The notes below the pieces were generated by a model that saw nothing but the letters and a program-made list of their open reading frames with translations, made no database searches and was not told the DNA's origin. From contig CAWAYV010000018.1 in the NCBI GenBank assembly GCA_963786295.1, positions 60,132-124,131 of the forward strand: a stretch of DNA of 64,000 nt. Direction: 5' to 3'. The translations under genes were made by a program, and so were the position numbers. Of this stretch, positions 27,996 through 37,715 are shown one piece after another (the first letter of the stretch is position 1; each line of letters starts with the position of its first letter). This stretch comes from JACCZX01 sp963786295. Lineage in GTDB: Bacteria; Pseudomonadota; Gammaproteobacteria; Burkholderiales; Burkholderiaceae_F.

Positions 27996-28262
27996 GGAAC
28001 CCTCGCATCAAGTCCAAGCAACCATGTGCGGCCGGGGGCTGACTCGAAATAGCGCGCCCGTTCGCTTCATTGACGATCACCGACCCGATGTATCGCGCAT
28101 TCAGAACGTCGTCGATCCTTAGAAAAGCGCGCAATTTCGCCGGCCCAGCCACGAACGTGCGGGCTACAGCCAGGTTGACGGTTGCATAGCCGGGCGCATC
28201 GTCGGTATTGCGGCCGTCCCACTGATCCGCGCAGCACTTCGCGATTGAGCACGGTAGCGCCC
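27992..28262 (-). pseudogene. C-terminal remnant of a TonB-dependent outer-membrane receptor
   Basis: Reading the minus strand from about 28262 gives ADQWDGRNTDDAPGYATVNL, a following LRAFLRIDDVLNARYIGSVI strand pair, and after a frame break near 28050 YFESAPGRTWLLGLDARVP and a stop at 27992. This is the form of the last three or four beta-strands of a TonB-dependent receptor. Everything upstream is missing: about 85 residues remain of the usual 650 or more, and the atp operon terminator stands where the rest should be. The stop overlaps the start of the TonB-like lipoprotein gene. The frame break may be a sequencing error; the truncation is not. Confidence 0.72.
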
Positions 28263-28265
28263 AGC

Positions 28266-28290
28266 AAAAAGGGCAGCCACCCGGCTGCCC
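28266..28290 (-). terminator. Rho-independent terminator of the atp operon
   Basis: On the minus strand GGGCAGCC-GGGT-GGCTGCCC (28271-28290) followed by TTTTT (28266-28270), 24 bases after the atpC stop. It directly abuts the receptor remnant. Confidence 0.9.
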
Positions 28291-28313
28291 CTCGTCGTGC
28301 AGGGTCCTTCCCG

Positions 28314-28730
28314 CTACTTGCCGCGCAACTTGCGTATCGCAGCCAATTGCGCCGCGAGTGCCGACATCTCAGCTTCGACTTTCGCAATTTCGAGCTCGCT
28401 GCCGGCGTTCCTGCGCGCTTCCTCAGCCTTCGCAAGAGCGTCGCGCGCCTTCGCTTCGTCAAGATCGTGGCCGCGAATCGCGGTGTCGGCCAGCACGGTG
28501 ACGACGTTCGGTTGCACCTCCAGGATGCCGCCGGCGACGAACACGTGCTCTTCCTCGGCGTTGCCCGGCAGCTTGATGCGGACCACACCGGGACGAATGC
28601 GGGTGATCAATGGCGTATGGCGCGGATAGATGCCGAGCTCTCCTGCTTCGCCCGGCAAGACGACGAATTCCGCGTCCCCGGCGAAGATGCCTTCCTCAGC
28701 GCTTACAACGTCGACGTGGATCGTCGCCAT
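28314..28730 (-). CDS. atpC: ATP synthase F1 epsilon subunit
   Basis: The protein has 138 residues: an N-terminal beta-sandwich (VDVVSAEEGIFAGDAEFVVL, then GELGIYPRHTPLITRIRPG) and a C-terminal helical hairpin (AKARDALAKAEEARRN). It is the central-stalk subunit that can inhibit ATP hydrolysis. Last gene of the atp operon, adjacent to atpD with no gap between stop and start, and followed by a strong terminator. Confidence 0.97.
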   Translation of the reverse strand: MATIHVDVVSAEEGIFAGDAEFVVLPGEAGELGIYPRHTPLITRIRPGVVRIKLPGNAEEEHVFVAGGILEVQPNVVTVLADTAIRGHDLDEAKARDALAKAEEARRNAGSELEIAKVEAEMSALAAQLAAIRKLRGK

Positions 28731-30149
28731 TTACTGCACTTTCTTCTCGAACGCCTCATCGATCGTGCCGACCATGTAGAACGCCTGCTCGGGCAACGCG
28801 TCACATTCGCCGTCGACGATCATCCTGAAGCCGCGAATCGTTTCCTTCAGCGACACGTACTTGCCAGGTGAGTTGGTGAAGGCTTCGGCAACCTTGAACG
28901 GCTGCGATAAAAAGCGCTGAATCTTGCGTGCACGCGAGACCGCGAGTCTGTCTTCGGGCGAGAGCTCATCCATGCCGAGAATGGCGATGATGTCGCGCAA
29001 CTCGCGATAGCGCTGCAATGTCGCCTGCACCCGGCGTGTCGTGTCGTAGTGCTCTTCACCGACGACGTTCGGATCGATCTGGCGCGATGTTGAATCGAGT
29101 GGATCGACCGCCGGATAGATGCCGAGCGAGGCGATATCGCGCGATAACACGACGGTGGCGTCCAGATGGCCGAATGTCGTTGCCGGCGACGGATCGGTCA
29201 GATCATCGGCCGGCACGTATACCGCCTGGATCGATGTGATCGATCCGACCTTGGTCGATGTAATGCGCTCCTGCAGCTTGCCCATCTCTTCAGCCAGCGT
29301 CGGCTGATAACCGACCGCCGATGGCATGCGGCCAAGCAGAGCCGACACCTCAGTTCCTGCCAGTGTGAAGCGATAGATGTTGTCGACGAAGAACAATATG
29401 TCGCGGCCTTCATCGCGGAAGCTTTCGGCCATCGTCAGCCCAGTCAAGCCGACTCGCAACCGGTTGCCCGGCGGCTCGTTCATCTGACCGAACACCATCG
29501 CGACCTTTGACTTACCCAGATCCTCCTGCACGATGACCTTTGCGTCGGACATCTCGTGATAAAAGTCATTGCCTTCACGCGTGCGCTCGCCGACGCCGGC
29601 AAATACTGACAGCCCCGAGTGTTCAGTAGCGATGTTATTGATCAGCTCGAGCATCGTGACGGTTTTGCCGACTCCGGCGCCGCCGAACAGGCCGATCTTG
29701 CCGCCCTTGGCAAACGGGCACATCAGATCGATGACTTTGATCCCTGTTTCAAGCAATTCGACCGACGGCGACAGCTCGTCGAATTTCGGCGCCTGTTGAT
29801 GAATCCCGCGCCTTTCGTCAGATTGAATCGGCCCCCGTTCGTCGATCGGACGACCGAGCACATCCATCACTCTGCCGAGCACGCCCGGACCGACCGGCAC
29901 CATGATGTTGTCACCGGTATCGGTCACCGACATGCCGCGCCGCAGCCCGTCCGATGATCCCATCGCGATCGTGCGCACGACGCCATCGCCCAACTGCTGT
30001 TGCACTTCGAAAGTCAGCCCCGGCTCGACCAGCTTGTTGGTCTTGTCCTCATCGAGTGTCAGCGCGTTGTAGACCTGCGGCATCTGATCGCGTGGGAACT
30101 CGATATCCACGACAGCGCCGATGCATTGAACAATGGTTCCTTGGCACAT
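28731..30149 (-). CDS. atpD: ATP synthase F1 beta subunit
   Basis: The protein has 472 residues with all catalytic marks: P-loop GGAGVGKTV, the GERTREGNDFYHEM segment with the catalytic Glu, and ALLGRMPSAVGYQPTL. It forms the catalytic sites of F1 with the alpha subunit. The start is the ATG at 30149 (MCQGTIVQCIG), with AGGA upstream. It stands between atpG (37 bases) and atpC. The frame is intact. Confidence 0.98.
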   Translation of the reverse strand: MCQGTIVQCIGAVVDIEFPRDQMPQVYNALTLDEDKTNKLVEPGLTFEVQQQLGDGVVRTIAMGSSDGLRRGMSVTDTGDNIMVPVGPGVLGRVMDVLGRPIDERGPIQSDERRGIHQQAPKFDELSPSVELLETGIKVIDLMCPFAKGGKIGLFGGAGVGKTVTMLELINNIATEHSGLSVFAGVGERTREGNDFYHEMSDAKVIVQEDLGKSKVAMVFGQMNEPPGNRLRVGLTGLTMAESFRDEGRDILFFVDNIYRFTLAGTEVSALLGRMPSAVGYQPTLAEEMGKLQERITSTKVGSITSIQAVYVPADDLTDPSPATTFGHLDATVVLSRDIASLGIYPAVDPLDSTSRQIDPNVVGEEHYDTTRRVQATLQRYRELRDIIAILGMDELSPEDRLAVSRARKIQRFLSQPFKVAEAFTNSPGKYVSLKETIRGFRMIVDGECDALPEQAFYMVGTIDEAFEKKVQ

Positions 30150-30186
30150 AAAGTCCTGTCGCCGGTCGCGAAGCGATCCGGCTACT

Positions 30187-31074
30187 CTAGGTTATAGAAA
30201 CAGCGGCGGCGCCGCCTACGATCTCCGAAATTTCCTTCGTAATCCCCGCTTGCCGCGTCTTGTTGTAGACGAGCTGCAACTCTTCGATCAACTTCTTCGC
30301 GTTATCCGACGCCGCCTTCATCGCGACCATGCGCGCGCTTTGCTCGGACGCGATGTTTTCCGCGACCGATTGGTAGATCAGCGCCTCGACGTAGCGCACC
30401 ATCAACGTGTCGATCACTACACGAGGATCGGGCTCGTAGATGTAGTCCCACGAGTACGCGCGCTTCTCTTCCTCGGTCTGCGCCAGCCGGTCAGCCGTCA
30501 GCGGCAACAGTTGCTCGATCACGGGCTCCTGCTTCATCGTGTTGACAAAGCGGGTGTACGCCAGATACACCGCATCGAGCTTGCCATCGGCGTACTGATC
30601 GAGGAGCACCTTGACCGGACCGATCAGGTTTTCCATATGCGGCCGGTCCCCCATCTGCACGTAGTGCGAGACGACGTTCGCATTGAGCCGCTGCAGAAAA
30701 CCGAAACCCTTGTTGCCAATCGCGGTGGCGAGCACCTGCACGTCCTGGCTAGAAAGCTCTTTTACCTTCGCCAGCACCGCGCGTTGAATGTTGGTATTCA
30801 AACCGCCGCACAGTCCCTTGTCGGTCGTGATGAGGATCACGCCCGCCGCCTTCTTACCCTCGCGCTTGAGGACAAAGGGATGCTTGTACTCTGGGTTTGC
30901 CAGCGACATCCGCGCGGCGATGTTGCGAATCTTGTCGCCGTACGGCCGGATCTGCCGCATGCGCTCCTGCGCCTTGCGCATCTTTGATGCGGCGACCATT
31001 TCCATTGCCTTGGTGATCTTGCGCGTGCTCTGCACGCTCTTGATCTTGCCTCGGATTTCCTTGGTACTCGGCAT
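30187..31074 (-). CDS. atpG: ATP synthase F1 gamma subunit
   Basis: The protein has 295 residues. The N-terminal helix KEIRGKIKSVQSTRKITKAM and the C-terminal VYNKTRQAGITKEISEIVGG are the two ends of the coiled-coil rotor shaft; DKGLCGGLNTN in the Rossmann-like middle is also conserved. It rotates inside the alpha3-beta3 ring. Three bases separate it from atpA. Intact. Confidence 0.98.
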   Translation of the reverse strand: MPSTKEIRGKIKSVQSTRKITKAMEMVAASKMRKAQERMRQIRPYGDKIRNIAARMSLANPEYKHPFVLKREGKKAAGVILITTDKGLCGGLNTNIQRAVLAKVKELSSQDVQVLATAIGNKGFGFLQRLNANVVSHYVQMGDRPHMENLIGPVKVLLDQYADGKLDAVYLAYTRFVNTMKQEPVIEQLLPLTADRLAQTEEEKRAYSWDYIYEPDPRVVIDTLMVRYVEALIYQSVAENIASEQSARMVAMKAASDNAKKLIEELQLVYNKTRQAGITKEISEIVGGAAAVSIT

Positions 31075-31077
31075 GGA

Positions 31078-32616
31078 TTACGTGGCCTTCTTGAACTCTG
31101 CAATAGCCTTCGTGAGCTCGGCCTCGTCGTCCTTCGACAGATCCTTGCTCGACTCGATACGATCGACCAGCGCAGCGTGTTTCGTCTTGACGAAATCGCG
31201 CAGCGCCTTTTCGGCGGCCAGGCAGTCCTTGATTTCGATGTCGTCAAACGCTCCGCTGTTGACGGCAAACAAAGTGACGGCCATTTCCCACACTTGCTGC
31301 GGTTGATACTGAGGCTGCTTCATCAGCTCGGTCACTCTTCGCCCGCGGTCGAGTTGCCTGCGAGTCGCGTCGTCGAGGTCGGATGCGAATTGCGCAAACG
31401 CCGCGAGCTCGCGATATTGCGCCAGCGCCAAGCGAATACCGCCACCCAGCTTCTTGATGACCTTGGTCTGCGCATTGCCACCAACGCGCGACACCGAAAT
31501 GCCGGCATTGATTGCGGGCCGGATGCCGGCATTGAACAGATCGGTTTCCAGAAAGATCTGGCCGTCGGTAATCGAGATCACATTGGTAGGCACGAATGCC
31601 GTCACGTCGCCCGCCTGCGTTTCGATAATCGGCAGCGCGGTCAGCGAACCGGTTTTGCCCTTGACCTTACCGCCGGTGAACTTCTCGACGTATTCGGCGT
31701 TAACGCGCGCCGCGCGCTCGAGCAGGCGCGAGTGCAGATAGAACACATCGCCCGGATACGCCTCGCGCCCTGGTGGCCGCCGCAGCAGCAATGACACCTG
31801 CCGGTACGCCCACGCCTGCTTGGTCAGATCGTCATAGATGACCAGCGCATCCTGGCCGCGGTCGCGGAAATATTCGCCCATCGTGCAGCCCGAATACGGA
31901 GCGATGTATTGCATCGCTGCTGATTCCGACGCCGACGCCGCGACGATGATCGTGTAATCCATCGCGCCGTATTGCTCGAGCTTGCGCAACACGGTGGCAA
32001 TCGTCGACGCTTTCTGCCCGATCGCGACGTACACGCAGATCAGATCCTTGCCCTTCTGATTGATGATCGTGTCGACGGCGACTGCCGTCTTGCCCGTCTG
32101 CCGGTCGCCGATGATCAGCTCGCGCTGACCGCGGCCGATCGGCACCATCGAATCAATCGCCTTCAACCCGGTTTGCACCGGCTGCGACACCGACTGGCGC
32201 GCGATCACACCGGGTGCAACCTTTTCGATGACATCGGTCATCTTCGCGTTGATCGGACCCTTGCCGTCGATCGGCAGGCCCAGTGAATTGACGACTCGGC
32301 CGATCAGTTCGGGGCCGATCGGCACCTCGAGAATGCGGCCGGTCGCCTTGACCGGATCGCCTTCTCGAATGTGTTCGTAGTTACCCAGCACGACTGCGCC
32401 CACCGAGTCGCGCTCGAGATTCAGCGCCAGCCCGAACGTGTCGCCGGGAAACTCGAGCATCTCGCCCTGGCTCACATCGGCCAGGCCGTGAATACGGCAG
32501 ATGCCGTCGGTCACCGTTACCACAGTGCCCTGCGTGCGGAAGTCCGCGGTCAGAGTGAGCTTCTGGATTTGATTGCGGATCAGCTCGCTGATCTCGGAAG
32601 GTTTTAGCTGTTGCAT
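31078..32616 (-). CDS. atpA: ATP synthase F1 alpha subunit
   Basis: The protein has 512 residues from the ATG at 32616 (MQQLKPSEISELIRNQIQKL), the normal start; an in-frame extension to 32697 overlaps atpH and is not coding. The non-catalytic nucleotide site has GDRQTGKTAVAVD, and the body contains ALVIYDDLTKQAWAYRQ and the Arg-finger region ISVSRVGGNAQ. It alternates with beta in the F1 ring. The frame is intact. Confidence 0.98.
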   Translation of the reverse strand: MQQLKPSEISELIRNQIQKLTLTADFRTQGTVVTVTDGICRIHGLADVSQGEMLEFPGDTFGLALNLERDSVGAVVLGNYEHIREGDPVKATGRILEVPIGPELIGRVVNSLGLPIDGKGPINAKMTDVIEKVAPGVIARQSVSQPVQTGLKAIDSMVPIGRGQRELIIGDRQTGKTAVAVDTIINQKGKDLICVYVAIGQKASTIATVLRKLEQYGAMDYTIIVAASASESAAMQYIAPYSGCTMGEYFRDRGQDALVIYDDLTKQAWAYRQVSLLLRRPPGREAYPGDVFYLHSRLLERAARVNAEYVEKFTGGKVKGKTGSLTALPIIETQAGDVTAFVPTNVISITDGQIFLETDLFNAGIRPAINAGISVSRVGGNAQTKVIKKLGGGIRLALAQYRELAAFAQFASDLDDATRRQLDRGRRVTELMKQPQYQPQQVWEMAVTLFAVNSGAFDDIEIKDCLAAEKALRDFVKTKHAALVDRIESSKDLSKDDEAELTKAIAEFKKAT

Positions 32617-32641
32617 CGAAGTCCCTACTGAAATGTGTGAT

Positions 32642-33181
32642 TCATTCAGCGCGCAGCGCCGAGGCCATGCTCGCGAGCCGGCCACGCACCGTGCCATCGA
32701 TTACTTCATCGCCGACCTTGATCAGCGCTCCGCCGATCAGCGCGCGATCAACGTGCAGTTGCGGCCGAACTTTGCGCTTGAAACGCCGCTCGAGATCACC
32801 GACGAGTTGCGCCAGCGCAGCGTCGTCGACCGGAAACGCACTTTCGATCTGCGCTTCGACAACGCCCTCGCGCTCATTCTTAAGCGACTCGAACAACGTC
32901 GCAATTTCCGGCAGCACCGCCAAGCGATCGTTTTGTATCAGCACGCGCACGAAGTTCTGCACTTCCGCGTTCAGCGTATCGCCGGCTCCCGCCGCAACGA
33001 GTCCGTACAGCTGCTCGGGCCCGACCTTTGGATCGCCGATCGCGTTATGCATATCGGCGTCCGAGACGATCATCGCCAGCCGTTGCAACGCCTGCGACCA
33101 CGCCTGCAGCTTTCCGTCCGCGTCGGCCGCGGCAAAAATGGCTTCCGCGTACGGGCGAGCGATCGTCAGGTTCTCGGCCAT
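32642..33181 (-). CDS. atpH: ATP synthase F1 delta subunit
   Basis: The protein has 179 residues, starting MAENLTIARPYAEAIF, the usual opening. The C-terminal part has VRPQLHVDRALIGGALIKVG with VIDGTVRGRL, the conserved end that binds the b-subunit stalk. It links F1 to Fo as part of the peripheral stalk. Five bases after atpF and 25 before atpA. Confidence 0.97.
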   Translation of the reverse strand: MAENLTIARPYAEAIFAAADADGKLQAWSQALQRLAMIVSDADMHNAIGDPKVGPEQLYGLVAAGAGDTLNAEVQNFVRVLIQNDRLAVLPEIATLFESLKNEREGVVEAQIESAFPVDDAALAQLVGDLERRFKRKVRPQLHVDRALIGGALIKVGDEVIDGTVRGRLASMASALRAE

Positions 33182-33186
33182 ACAAC

Positions 33187-33660
33187 CTACCGCAACTGCT
33201 CACGGAGTTGTTTCAGCAAATCAGAGTGCGCCTGCGCGTTGACTTCCCGCTGCAAAATCTTCTCCGCGCCGGCGACCGCCAGCAGCGCGACTTGTTCGCG
33301 TAACTGATCCTTCGCGCTCGTCATCTGCTGCTCGATATCGGCCTGGGCGACTGCTTTTTCGCGTGCACCTTCGGCGCGCGCCGTGCTCTTGGCTTCCTCG
33401 ATCATCTGCGCGGCGCGCTGCTCGGCCTGCAAGATGATCTGCGATGAGCGCTCGCGTGCTTCTCGCACCGATACGTCAGCCTGCTTCGACGCGTTTTCCA
33501 GCGTGACCCTGGCCTGCTCGGCATCGGCCAGCCCGGCGATGATCTTCTTCTGCCGCTCGTCGATCACACGGGTGATATACGGCCAAATGTACTTGTTGCA
33601 AAACCAGATAAAGAGCGCGAACGTGATCGCCTGCGCGATCAGGGTCAGGTTGAAGTTCAT
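33187..33660 (-). CDS. atpF: ATP synthase Fo b subunit
   Basis: The protein has 157 residues with one N-terminal membrane helix (LIAQAITFALFIWFCNKYIW) followed by a long charged coiled coil, RQKKIIAGLADAEQARVTLE onward. Dimeric b forms the peripheral stalk. Starts MNFNLTLIAQ at the ATG at 33660. The frame is intact, in contrast to the two Fo genes upstream. Confidence 0.97.
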   Translation of the reverse strand: MNFNLTLIAQAITFALFIWFCNKYIWPYITRVIDERQKKIIAGLADAEQARVTLENASKQADVSVREARERSSQIILQAEQRAAQMIEEAKSTARAEGAREKAVAQADIEQQMTSAKDQLREQVALLAVAGAEKILQREVNAQAHSDLLKQLREQLR

Positions 33661-33672
33661 TGCTCGCGCGAA

Positions 33673-33946
33673 CTAGTTGAGCACGGTCAACAAGGGGTTG
33701 GCAAACGCGAAGAACATCGCCAGGCCAACGCCGATGATGAACGACGCGTCGATCAGGCCGAGCAACAGAAACACTTTGGCCTGCAGCTGCGGCATCAACT
33801 CCGGCTGGCGCGCGGCACCTTCGAGAAACCGACTGCACATGATGCCGACGCCAACGCACGCACCCAAGAGCACCGAGGCCAATCATCAGTCCGATGCCGA
33901 TGCTGGTGTACGCCTGAACCATCGCCAGCAGTTGAAGCTTTTCCAT
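33673..33946 (-). CDS. atpE: ATP synthase Fo c subunit, frame-broken
   Basis: Begins MEKLQLLAMVQAYTSIGIGL at 33946; after LGALG the frame changes near 33870 and the protein continues ACVGVGIMCSRFLEGAARQP and ends FANPLLTVLN. About 90 residues after correction. The second helix has GLIDASFIIGVG, whose Asp is the proton-carrying carboxylate; no Na+-site motif is evident, so H+ coupling is inferred. The loop RQPELMPQLQ is conserved. A broken c-ring gene would be lethal to oxidative phosphorylation, so an assembly indel is the likely cause. Confidence 0.95.
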
Positions 33947-33968
33947 TGTTATCGCCCTTAGTTAAAAA

Positions 33969-34772
33969 TTAGTGATGTTCGTGCGCAATCGCGATGTAGA
34001 CCACTGTCAACATCATGAAGATGTACGCCTGCAACCCGACGATCAGGATATGAAAGATCGACCATCCGAGCGCCAGAAAGATGCTCGCCACGGTGCCGAC
34101 CAACCCCGGCCGCGGCCATCGTCCACAGCAGCAGGAAGATGATCTCGCCCGCGTACATGTTGCCGAACAGCCGCAGCGAGTGCGACAGCGGTCGCGAAAT
34201 CAGCTCGACCAGGTTGAACAGCAGGTTCGGAATCCACAGCAGCGGATTCTTGCCGAACGGCGTGCAGAACAATTCGAAGATCCAGCCGCCCGAGACCTTT
34301 GACCGCGATCGAGTAGTAAATCATCAGCAGCCACACCGACAGCGCCAGCGCGAAGGTCGTGTTCACGTCGGCGGTCGGCACGTTGCGGAAGTACTCCTGG
34401 CCCAGTACGTGATGGTGGAACCACTGCCATCAGATCGACCGGCAGAAAATCCATCGCATTCATCAACAGCACCCACAAGAAAACCGTGAGCGCGGTAGCC
34501 GCGACGAATCGGTGCGAATCGCCGTGATAGATGCCCTTGACCTGATCGTCGACGAAATCGATCACCCACTCGACGAACGCTTGACGTTTTCCCGGCACAC
34601 CCGACGTCGCGCCGCTGACCACCCAGCGCAGAAAGCCCAGCGCCAGCACGCCGACCAGCACCGACACCGCGATCGTGTCCCAGTGAAAGGCCCAGAATCC
34701 CTCACCCGACTTATTGAACGTCAGATGGTGCGCAATGTAGGAAGTCGGGGTTAGTTGTTCTTCGGTCGCCAC
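33969..34772 (-). CDS. atpB: ATP synthase Fo a subunit, frame-broken
   Basis: The protein runs through four reading segments: from GTG 34772 (ATEEQLTPTSYIAHHLTF) to NAMDFLPVDL, a change near 34425; EYFRNVPTADVNTTFALALS, a change near 34290; NPLLWIPNLLFNLVELIS with RPLSHSLRLFGNMYAGEII, which carries the essential Arg of the proton channel; and after a change near 34105 LVGTVASIFLALGWSIFHIL to the end IAIAHEHH (TAA 33969-33971). About 267 residues when repaired. Every segment is conserved, so three indel errors are likely. The GTG lies 5 bases after the atpI stop. Confidence 0.94.
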
Positions 34773-34776
34773 GGCG

Positions 34777-35145
34777 CTATGTTTCCCTGACGAAAAGAGC
34801 CATCGAGAACAAGATCGTCGTAATCGCAAACGTCGCGATGAAGCCAAAAGCCACGACACTCTTGTACAGCAAGAAAACCGCCGCCAGGCCGGCGACGATC
34901 AAAAAAACTTTCAGGCCTTCGGCGATCAACGCGCTGGCGACCGCGGTTGCCGGATCGGCCGCCGGCTTACGTAACGCGAACCACGCCGCCGCCAATCCGG
35001 CCGTGATGCTGATCGCGCCGCCGAGCGCGGCAGAGATCGCGCCGTGCGTGCCGGCGAACCAACCGAGTACGGCGATGGCTAACGCGGTGGCGAGAAGCTG
35101 CCACCTGAGCACCGTTCGAATCGGGTGGCTCAGTGCGAAAGACAT
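34777..35145 (-). CDS. atpI: ATP synthase subunit I (AtpI)
   Basis: The protein has 122 residues with four predicted membrane helices, including the Gly/Ala-rich HGAISAALGGAISITAGL and a C-terminal FATIFAITT-like helix. AtpI is not part of the finished enzyme; it helps assemble the c-ring. It is the first gene of the atp operon; its promoter should be in 35146-35178, just after the parB terminator. Confidence 0.92.
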   Translation of the reverse strand: MSFALSHPIRTVLRWQLLATALAIAVLGWFAGTHGAISAALGGAISITAGLAAAWFALRKPAADPATAVASALIAEGLKVFLIVAGLAAVFLLYKSVVAFGFIATFAITTILFSMALFVRET

Positions 35146-35177
35146 CGTGAACTAGGCGGGAGTTAGAGCAAGCCGGA

Positions 35178-35209
35178 AATAAAAAAAGCTGCGCATTGTA
35201 CTGCGCGGC
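35178..35209 (-). terminator. Rho-independent terminator after parB
   Basis: On the minus strand GCCGCGCA-GTACAA-TGCGCAGC (one mismatch) at 35188-35209 followed by TTTTTTTATTT. It ends the mnmG-rsmG-parAB transcript and separates it from the atp operon on the same strand. Confidence 0.85.
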
Positions 35210-35245
35210 GAGAAGGGGTCAAAGCGCACTGGACGCGCGTCCGCG

Positions 35246-36106
35246 TCAGCGCCGGAGCCGTGCGACGATGCCTTCGAGTTGATCGAGGCTGGAAAATTTG
35301 ATCGTCAGCTCGCCCTTGCCGCGCGGATCGGCCTGCAGCCGCACATCCGCAGCCAACGTATCGGCCAGCTCGTCTTCGAGCCGGACGATGTCGCGGCTGC
35401 GAGCTGGCGCCTTTTTCGATGCCTTGCGAGCTTTCACACCGCCCCCGCGCGCCACCAGCGCTTCAGTCGCGCGTACTGAAAGCTGCCCGGCCGCGATGCG
35501 GTTACCCAGTTGAATCTGCTGTGCAGCGCTTAGTGCGAGCAGTGCGCGTGCGTGCCCCATGTCCAACTTTCCATCCAGCACCATCTGCTGCACCGGCGCC
35601 GCAAGATTCGTAAGCCGCAATAAATTGGAGGTGGCGCTGCGCGAGCGGCCGATTGCCTGCGCGGCCTGTTCGTGAGTAAAGTGAAATTCGCGTATCAGCC
35701 GCTGCACTCCATGCGCCTCCTCGAGCGGATTCAAGTCTTCGCGCTGGATGTTTTCGATCAGCGCCATCGCCAGCGCTGCGTTATCCGGCACCTGCTTGAT
35801 GATGACCGGTACTTCGTGCAGACCCGCAATGGCGGCCGCGCGCACACGACGCTCACCGGCAATGATCTCGTAGCCGTCGCCCTCATTGCTACCAACCGGG
35901 CGCACCAGAACCGGCTGCATCACACCTTGCACCTTGATCGATTCGGCCAACTCACGCAACGATTCTGGGTTCATTTTCGTGCGTGGCTGGTATCTGCCGG
36001 GCCGTAGTTGCTGCAGCGGCAGCGTGCCGGTGGAAGCAGCAGTCGAGGTGCTTTCACCGCCTAGCAGAGCGTCGAGCCCGCGCCCGAGTCCCTTATTGCG
36101 CTTCAT
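35246..36106 (-). CDS. parB: Chromosome-partitioning protein ParB
   Basis: The protein has 286 residues. The N-terminal KRNKGLGRGLDALLGG is the ParA-stimulating end; LQQLRPGRYQPRT begins the ParB/Srx CTPase domain and EIIAGERRVRAA is the C-motif (GERRxRA). A helix-turn-helix domain follows (THEQAAQAIGRSRSATSNLL) that binds parS, then a dimerisation C-terminus. A parS pair lies upstream of mnmG, about 4.4 kb away. A GNAT gene separates it from parA. Confidence 0.97.
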   Translation of the reverse strand: MKRNKGLGRGLDALLGGESTSTAASTGTLPLQQLRPGRYQPRTKMNPESLRELAESIKVQGVMQPVLVRPVGSNEGDGYEIIAGERRVRAAAIAGLHEVPVIIKQVPDNAALAMALIENIQREDLNPLEEAHGVQRLIREFHFTHEQAAQAIGRSRSATSNLLRLTNLAAPVQQMVLDGKLDMGHARALLALSAAQQIQLGNRIAAGQLSVRATEALVARGGGVKARKASKKAPARSRDIVRLEDELADTLAADVRLQADPRGKGELTIKFSSLDQLEGIVARLRR

Positions 36107-36118
36107 GATGTCGCTCGC

Positions 36119-36923
36119 TCATAGGTTGTCTTCGCTGCCCGCTGGAGCGCGATACCAGTACGCATAGCAATCCTTGAATCCGAACTTCGAATATGCACGA
36201 CGCGCAGGTGCGTTGTCTGCCTCGACCTGCAGATACGCGATTTCGGCGCCGGCAGCGCGCGCATCGTCCAATAGCTTGGCGACGATCGCAGTAGCGACGC
36301 CACGGCCGCGATACTCGACCGCAGTCACCATGCCGAAAACACCGGCGAGCTTGCCTTCCAGCGCGACGCTTCCGCACGCGACCAATACGTCGCCGTCGAA
36401 CTGAACGACAAAAGCACTGCGGCCGGCCGCCCTCGCGTATCGCTCGCGCTCCGCGATTGCTTTGGCCGGGTCGAGCCCATGCAATGTGCAAAACGCCGCG
36501 GCAAACTGCTCAACGTTCACCGATTGCGCCGCAGATTGCGGCGCGCTTCGCTCGACCTCCGAAAGCGCAACAGTCATCACGCGCGTGTCCTGATGCGCGC
36601 CAAAACCAGCGGCGGCTAACTCGGCGTCCAGATTGCGCGGCTGTGAAAACGGTGTAATGCGAAACAAGCACGGCAGACGACGCTGCTGGTAAAAATCAAC
36701 GCAGTGCGAGAGCTTTGCGGCGAGTGGCAGGACGCCCGCGCCGATGCTATTGATCGAGCGCGCGCGCTTCGCCTTGCCCGGCGAATATCTCAATAGCCAG
36801 CCGTCAAAAAAGCTCTGCTGCGCGGGCTGCGAGACGGCCAGTGATGCATCTTCGATGCGCGCCGCCAGTGCGTCGGTGGTCTGGCGCTCATTGGCACGCA
36901 AATGCGCGGGGATCGACGCCGGA

Positions 36924-36931
<8 letters not shown>
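36119..36931 (-). CDS. GNAT family N-acetyltransferase within the par operon
   Basis: The protein has 270 residues. The C-terminal half carries the acetyl-CoA site YRGRGVATAIVAKLL and the family ending ARRAYSKFGFKDCYAYWYRA; the N-terminal half is a less conserved GNAT-like module, as in two-domain members. It overlaps the parA stop region by 8 bases and ends 12 bases before parB, so it is translated as part of parA-GNAT-parB. Acetylation of a partition or replication protein is possible but speculative; no substrate can be inferred. Confidence 0.85.

Positions 36932-37715
<784 letters not shown>

Noticed and set aside
28024..28122. Plus-strand frame starting Met-Cys-Gly-Arg, like SRAP-family proteins
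   Set aside because: The match ends after four residues; the opposite strand reads as a TonB-dependent receptor tail.
32617..32697. N-terminal extension of atpA into atpH
   Set aside because: It is an antisense-free, out-of-family extension overlapping the atpH coding end; the standard start MQQLKPSEIS is at 32616.
33673..34772. Programmed frameshifting in atpE and atpB
   Set aside because: No slippery heptamer with a following pseudoknot is seen, and many unrelated genes in the window show the same kind of break; assembly error explains all of them.
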